DNA from: Buxus sempervirens
Lineage: Eukaryota; Streptophyta; Magnoliopsida; Buxales; Buxaceae
Assembly (NCBI GenBank): GCA_947561395.2
Contig: OX387194.1
Span: 9,906,048 to 9,970,047 of the forward strand
Direction of reading: 5' to 3'
DNA: 64,000 nucleotides
Shown piece after piece: positions 58,601 through 64,000 of the stretch. The number at the start of each line of letters is the position of its first letter. The stretch's first letter is position 1. The notes under the pieces are model-generated. The model made no database searches, was not told where the DNA came from, and saw nothing but the letters and a program-made list of their open reading frames with translations. The position numbers and the translations under genes were made by a program.

Positions 58601-61600
58601 ATGTTCGCGAGCCACTCTGGGTACGTAGAGACTGCCAAAAATCCAGCTTGGAACTGCTTGACCACTTCGTCCTTGACCTTCAGAGTCCACTCAGGTTTCA
58701 ATCTTCTCAGCTTCTGCTTGATTGGCTTAACCCCTGGCAAAATTGGCAACTTGTGCACCACCATGTCTGTGTCCAACCCCGGCATGTCCCGATATGACCA
58801 AGCAAACACATCCTTGTAATCTGCCAAGAACTGTGACATTTCATTTTTCTGCACATCAGACAAGCATGACCCGATTTTCACAATTTTTGGGTCATCTTCA
58901 GTCCCAAGGTTTATGGATATGGTCTCTTCAATATTAGGTTGGACCCCCTTTTCATGACGTTCCAATTGGTATTCAATTTCTTTTGGAACGTCTTCTTCTT
59001 CGACCTCGGTCTCTTCTTCGACCCCCATGAGGTCAAAGTCGAGCTCAAGGTCGAAGTCATATTCAACCTGGTCCAATTCGGTCTGATTATGTGGTTCATA
59101 AGTGGTGTGGACCTTTTTGAAAAATTTAAATTTGCTAGAAAAAATAGAAAAATCTTTTTGGGTTTTTTGTGGGCCTTCTAAACATAATTCCCCTGAAGAC
59201 GAAGGCCCATTAGAACCTTCAGGGAAATGGCAATCCACTATTGGAGTTTTTTTTTGGAAGCCGCGTCAGTTTGCCGAACTAACGCTGCTTCAAAGGTAAG
59301 GGGAATTTCCTCCCAATTGTTCAGTACAAAATTTTGGGGAGCAGGGGAAATAGGGAAAGCCCGCTCCTCAAGCCCAGCATCCGATGCCATCATCACCGAG
59401 TGGGTACTGCCCTTTTCTGCTGCGGGGCCCAGTTCAGAAATTACCTTGTCTGGAACCTTTACTGCGGCCCAGTCAATAAACGGCAGTTCCATGTCTGCCC
59501 CTGTCTTTTCGCCTTCAGTCATGGCGAAGAAGGCACCCACATCCTCCGAAAAGTCCACCTGCTGCTCGGGCTGTGGCCCAGGCCCATCTGCTGCTCCCAG
59601 TATTGGAGATGGGTTATAGGGTTGTAGGGCTGAAACAATAGGCTTCTGAAATGGGTTGATATTGTAGTAGGGGGGCTTGGACTGGTCCATGGGAGGAGAA
59701 ATTTGGATTATATAGGAGGGTTTTGGAAAGTTCACCCTCAGATGCGGGAGTTTTCCTTTGCTTCTGCTCTCCCCTTCTTCGTGATTCATTCTCCTCCAGC
59801 CTCTGGGCTTGAAGCCCAACCCTACCTTGGGGATCAGTTTCTTAGCCGTGATTGGCTCTACCATCCCCTGCAGATTGATCCTCAGGCCTTTCCCTGGGTG
59901 AAAGTGGTATTTCTCTATCACTTTCTTGACCATTTTTTCTGCAGTGGTCCCTTTTTCCTTCTTTTCCTCACACCCCCCAGGTATGTAATTTACCGCCTCA
60001 AATTGAAATGAGTGGAATGCAATCTTGTCAACAGTCAAGTCCACATTGATTAATGGTACATCAGGTGACACGATGGGCGGCACCAAGTTTTCGGCTAGGA
60101 CTGTTATCACCCTTTGCCCTCTTATGTACTTCACTCTTTGGTGGAGCGTAGATGGTATTGCCCTAGCCGAATGTATCCACGGCCTTCCTAGGAGCAGATT
60201 GAAGGCTGCGGGTATAACCATCACTTCAAATGTGATGTTAAAGATATTCGGCCCAATTGTGACCGGCAGTTCAATCTCCCCTAGGGAGTGGGTCTTGGAG
60301 CTATCAAAAGCCCTCACTATCCGCCCATTTTGTTTGATCCTTGACTGGTCCAGACCCAGCTTGGTAAAAGTGATTAACGGGCAAACGTTTAACGCCGACC
60401 CGTTGTCAATTAAAACCCGTGCAATCATGCAGCCCTTACAAAGCACAGTGATGTGCAAAGGGTCCACATGATAACACCCACCTGGGCTGATCTCACCCTC
60501 TGAGAAACTTATCACGTTGTGTGACAAGATTTGACCAACCATTTTACCAAGCTGGTCTGGATCAATTGTCTGGGATACGTGTGCACTCTGTAGCACCCTT
60601 AACAATGCATCCCTATGCTTTTCAGAATTCAGCAAAAGGCCCAGTATTGAAATCTGGGCCGGGACCTTGTTTAACTGATCCACAAGATTGAATTCACTCT
60701 TTTTTATTATTTTTATGAGGTCGGCTGCCTCATTTTCTGCACCCTGGGGAGTGTCTTCTCCCACTTTATTTTTTCCCTTATGTTTTCTTTTTTCTTCATT
60801 TTCTATTTTTTCTTTTTCTACTTCTGTCTCTTTTTCTTTCTCTTCACCCCCTTCACATCTCCCTGACCTCGTCATGAGGTTCACCTCCTCCTGGTTCGGG
60901 TTTCTAACCGCTGGAACCGTAGCTGTGATTCCCTCGCTGTAATTCCATGGTACAGCGGCCTCAGAATAGGCTAATTTAGGGATGTTAACCACTAATGGCT
61001 GGAGTTTGGACCGGGATGTATGGGCCGGTTTAGGGATAGTATGGGCTGGCTGCACATTTACAACCAAAGGTTGAAGTTTGGAATTTGTGGGGACAGAAGA
61101 AGTGATGGAAGCAGTGGTGGGGTCAAGATTGATGACCAGTGGAGCCTTAGACGGCTTGGATGGGGAGCAAATGGATGGACTGCAATTGAAGACCAATGGG
61201 GGCCTTGCAGTATTCATCTGGGCCATGAGTGAAGAGACCCAGTTTAGAGAGGAACTTATGTCCTCAGCAGCAAGATTATTATTTTTTTGGGAGACCATGT
61301 TGATCTCCTCTTCTTCCTCTTCTGGGAAAAATCGGACCTGGACTGTAGTCCCCACAGGTGCTATAAGCTGAGATGGGTCAAAGGCCCTTCTCGTGGTGGA
61401 TATGGCAGTGATGGAGTTGGATGGGCCTGCCCCATTGTGGTAAAGCAGAGGGTTCTGCCCAATATCATTCCCGGACGGGGCCGGTGCAGCAGTGTTGAAC
61501 ACCAAGGCCTTCTGGTCCAACAGGTCCTGGACTGCATGCTTCAATACCCAACAGTTATCTGTAGAGTGCCCTGGTGCACCCATGTGGAAGTCACAGGTGA

Positions 61601-63041
61601 CGGATGTGTCAAAATTTCTTCCCTTAGTGGCATTTGGGTTAGGCTCCTTCAGAGTCAAGTATTCCCCTTTCAGCAGGTTTGGCAGTAGTTGGGACAGCGA
61701 TATGGGTAGAGGGGTGAAAACCCGGTTCTTCCTTGCTGCGAACCAGGCATCCCGCTCCTCCTTAGTAAAGGTCCTCCTTGTGTTAGCTGGCACAGAGGGA
61801 GAGAAGTTGACATTCAGCGGGGTCTGGTACGACTGCTGGGCCTGCTGGGCCTGTTGGGGTGCCGAGATGTTGACGTGAAGCGGCTTCTTGGCTGGAGGAG
61901 CCTGGACTAGGTTCACTTCCCCTTCTTTTCGGGCCCCTGTTTTCTTGAACCCAGTTCCCTTCTTTTGGGCCATGGAGGCCGAGGAATCAGACTGTCCAGT
62001 CAAAGTAGAGTAGTCTATCAGCCTTCCTGACCTGACCCCTTCCTCAATCCGGTCCGCCACTTGTACTAGGGCTGCAAAGTTGGTGGTGATCTGGCCCACC
62101 AGATGGTTGTAAAAAGGCTGCCCCAGTGTGCCCATGAATGTGGAGATCATCTCCGGCTCTTGCATAGGTGGCCTGACCTGGGAGGCGGCCTCTCTCCATC
62201 TCTTGGCGTACTGCCGTACCGGTTCATCTTTCCCCTTGGTCATCCTCATCATGTCGTACCGGTCCGGCACGATCTCCGAGTTGAACTTGTACTGGTCCAA
62301 GAAAGCATCGGCCAAGTCCTTCCACCTTCTAATCCTTCCATGGTCCACTGTAGTGAACCACCGAAGGGCTGACCCGGTCAGACTCCTTTGGAAGAGCTGG
62401 ATCAGTATGCCATCATCCCGGCCAAATTGGCATAGGGCCCCACAGTATAATTTGAGATGGCTCAATGGGCAACCCGTGCCATCAAATTTATCGAAGTCTG
62501 GGCACCTGAACTTAGCCGGTAGACAGACGTCCGGGTACATGCATAGGTCCTCGAAGGTGGTGCCTGCATGGCTGCCTCCCCCCTTCACTTCCTTCAGCTC
62601 TGCCTGGATCCTCTCTATCCTGAGCAGCATTTTCTTTTCCATCTCATCTCGGGCCTTTTCTTTTTCCAGCTCTTTCTCAGACTCCACTGTATTTTCCCTG
62701 ATCAGAATGGGCTCAGGGACTGGTTCAGAAATGGGCTCAGGCATGGGCTGAGCTGGAGGCGGTATGTAGGCCTGAGGTGGCGGTGCCGGATGAGAAGTCG
62801 ACGCCTGATTTTGGGCTTGGGCCTGCTGGGCCTGAGCCGCCAGTAAGTCTCCCAGCATTTTGGCCAGACCGGCCACTTGCTCCTGCAGTTGAGTAAAGTC
62901 CTGAGCGGCGACAGTAGCTTGGGCTTGGTTCTCTTCAGTATTCATGGCTCTTGCTTTGGATCTGGTCACGGGAGCAATGACTGCAAATAAGTGTACCTGG
63001 GTTGAAAGTAAATGTACCTGAGATAAAAAAAACAAAGACAC
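55650..63041 (-). mobile_element. gag-pol of a Tat-type Ty3/Gypsy retrotransposon
   Basis: Minus strand, in order: gag (about 61-63 kb; capsid motifs such as FDKFDGTGCPLSHLKLYC and ALRWFTTVD); aspartic protease (about 60.4 kb, LIDNGSALNVCP); reverse transcriptase (about 57.9-58.9 kb, with YVDDMI); a canonical RNase H with a second RNase H after it (about 57.2-57.8 kb, FFDGAANMNGNGIGAVL and YGDSRLI); and integrase (about 55.7-57.1 kb, HHCC finger, DNASN, and ending in a chromatin-type tail). Two RNase H modules are a Tat hallmark. The coding is in several blocks and looks broken, about three or four times. Some block changes may be the family's known splicing or read-through. The long gag-protease block is still open, so it is not ancient. 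Confidence 0.92.
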
Positions 63042-63119
63042 AAGTCAGCTTCCATTTAATTTGAACCACACCCCTATAAATGTAGACAGATAGGTCAGGC
63101 GAACACCAGTCCAATTTTT

Positions 63120-64000
63120 TTGTTTTTTTTTTTTTTTTTTGTTTTTTGTTGTTTTGATTTTGTGTTGGAATATTCTAGGGCTTCCAAGGGTCCCAAATTT
63201 TTTGATTTGATTGATAAAAATAACCAAACAAGGTTTTCATGGAATATTCTAGGGCTTCCAAGGGTCCCAATTTTTTTTGATTTGATTGATAAAAATAACC
63301 AACCAAGGTTTTCATGGAATATTCTAGGGCTTCCAAGGGTCCCAAAATTTTTTTTTTTTTGATTTGATTTGATTGATAAAAATAACCAACCAAAGGTGTC
63401 TTGGAATATTCTAGGGCTTCCAAGTATCCCACAAATGTTTTGATTTGATTGATAAAAATAACCAACCAAAGGTGTCTTGGAATATTCTAGGGCTTCTAAG
63501 TATCCCACAAATGTTTTGATTTGATTGATAAAAATAACCAACCAAAGGTGTCTTGGAATATTCTAGGGCTTCCAAGTGTCCCACTTTTTTTGATTTGATT
63601 GATAAAAATAACCAACCAAGGTTTTCATTTTTTTTTATTTGATTGATAAAAATAACCAACCAAGGTTTTCATGGAATATTCTAGGGCTTCCAAGTGTCCC
63701 ACCTTTTTTGATTTGATTGATAAAAATAACCAACCAAGGTTTTCATTTTTTTTTATTTGATTTGATTGATAAAAATAACCAACCAAGGTTTTCATGGAAT
63801 ATTCTAGGGCTTCCAAGTGTCCCACTTTTTTTGATTTGATTGATAAAAATAACCAACCAAGGTTTTCATTTTTTTTTTTGATTTGATTGATAAAAATAAC
63901 CAACCAAGGTTTTCATGGAATATTCTAGGGCTTCCAAGTGTCCCACTTTTTTTGATTTGATTGATAAAAATAACCAACCAAGGTTTTCATTTTTTTTTTT
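63120..64000 (-). repeat. Minisatellite in the leader upstream of gag
   Basis: About twelve units share GATTTGATTGATAAAAATAACC. Long units (about 75 bp) add ..GGTTTTCATGGAATATTCTAG and GGCTTCCAAGTGTCCCAC. Short units (about 45 bp) lack that part. Poly-T length varies between units. The array continues past the window edge. Because the unit has few stops, it gives repeated open frames on the minus strand that are not separate genes. Confidence 0.9.

Larger units (their letters stand above)
43469..64000 (-). mobile_element. Proposed giant Tat/Ogre-like element, 5' end outside the window
   Basis: Interpretation: 3' LTR (43469-45753), polypurine tract, two antisense extra genes, pol, gag and repeat-rich leader, all consistent with one minus-strand element longer than 20 kb. 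The plus-strand LTR with PBS at 46730-49050 would be a nested fragment. Support: antisense introns survive retrotransposition, and dyad motifs are shared between the LTR, the pre-LTR region and the intergenic space. Alternative: two truncated elements joined tail to tail near 55 kb. Confidence 0.5.

Noticed and set aside
59227-62751. Several plus-strand open frames
   Set aside because: They are shadows of the minus-strand gag-protease coding sequence.
63120-64000. CRISPR-like regular repeats
   Set aside because: The units are contiguous with no unique spacers, in a plant retroelement leader, so this is a minisatellite.

Overview
The window is nuclear DNA from a flowering plant. The evidence is spliced genes with GT-AG introns, a plant-type APC11, plant receptor-like proteins with leucine-rich repeats, fragments of SAR1 and mevalonate diphosphate decarboxylase genes, and dense Ty3/Gypsy, hAT, Mutator-type, Helitron and SINE insertions. 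The AT-rich, loosely packed layout points to a medium or large genome. I cannot name the species.

Left part (1-25 kb). It opens with LTR debris (1-2714), then a perfect hairpin and a Mutator-type MITE. A minus-strand LRR receptor-like protein gene (4163-7606) follows, damaged in its second exon. Its upstream 2.4 kb is duplicated (about 7.54-9.98 and 10.01-12.78 kb), and the second copy carries the 5' tip of the gene and a small Helitron. After a perfect 39-bp palindrome and another MITE come two genes that look functional: a single-exon SAM-domain protein (15584-16144) and APC11, the RING-H2 subunit of the anaphase-promoting complex (18399-23095, three coding exons). The first APC11 intron has a U12-type 5' splice site.

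Middle (24.8-43.5 kb). A second LRR receptor-like gene on the plus strand (24771 to about 36475) is a pseudogene cut up by three kinds of element: a complete hAT transposon with 8-bp target duplication (26517-32232), a tRNA-type SINE (32412-32645) and a solo LTR with 5-bp target duplication (33769-36154). The hAT transposase has four exons and looks whole. AT-rich DNA with local duplications follows. Then come unspliced fragments of SAR1 and mevalonate diphosphate decarboxylase side by side.

Right part (43.5-64 kb). This is Tat/Ogre-type Ty3/Gypsy material. It holds a minus-strand LTR with an adjacent polypurine tract (43469-45753), a plus-strand LTR of the same family with primer-binding site (46730-49050), two intron-bearing plant-mobile-domain-like genes on the plus strand (about 50.4-54.7 kb), and a minus-strand gag-pol with two RNase H modules (55.65-63.04 kb) preceded by a minisatellite leader that runs off the window. 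My preferred reading is one very large minus-strand element. Its extra genes lie antisense to its own genomic RNA, which would protect their introns during retrotransposition. A second LTR is nested head to head.

How it fits together. Host function in the window rests on APC11 and the SAM protein. The receptor-like genes are decaying. The most unusual features are the antisense intron-bearing genes, dyad-symmetric motif arrays just upstream of the LTR TATA boxes in two LTR families, the intact hAT with subterminal palindromes and a long low-complexity transposase tail, and the frame-ambiguous U12-type junction of APC11.
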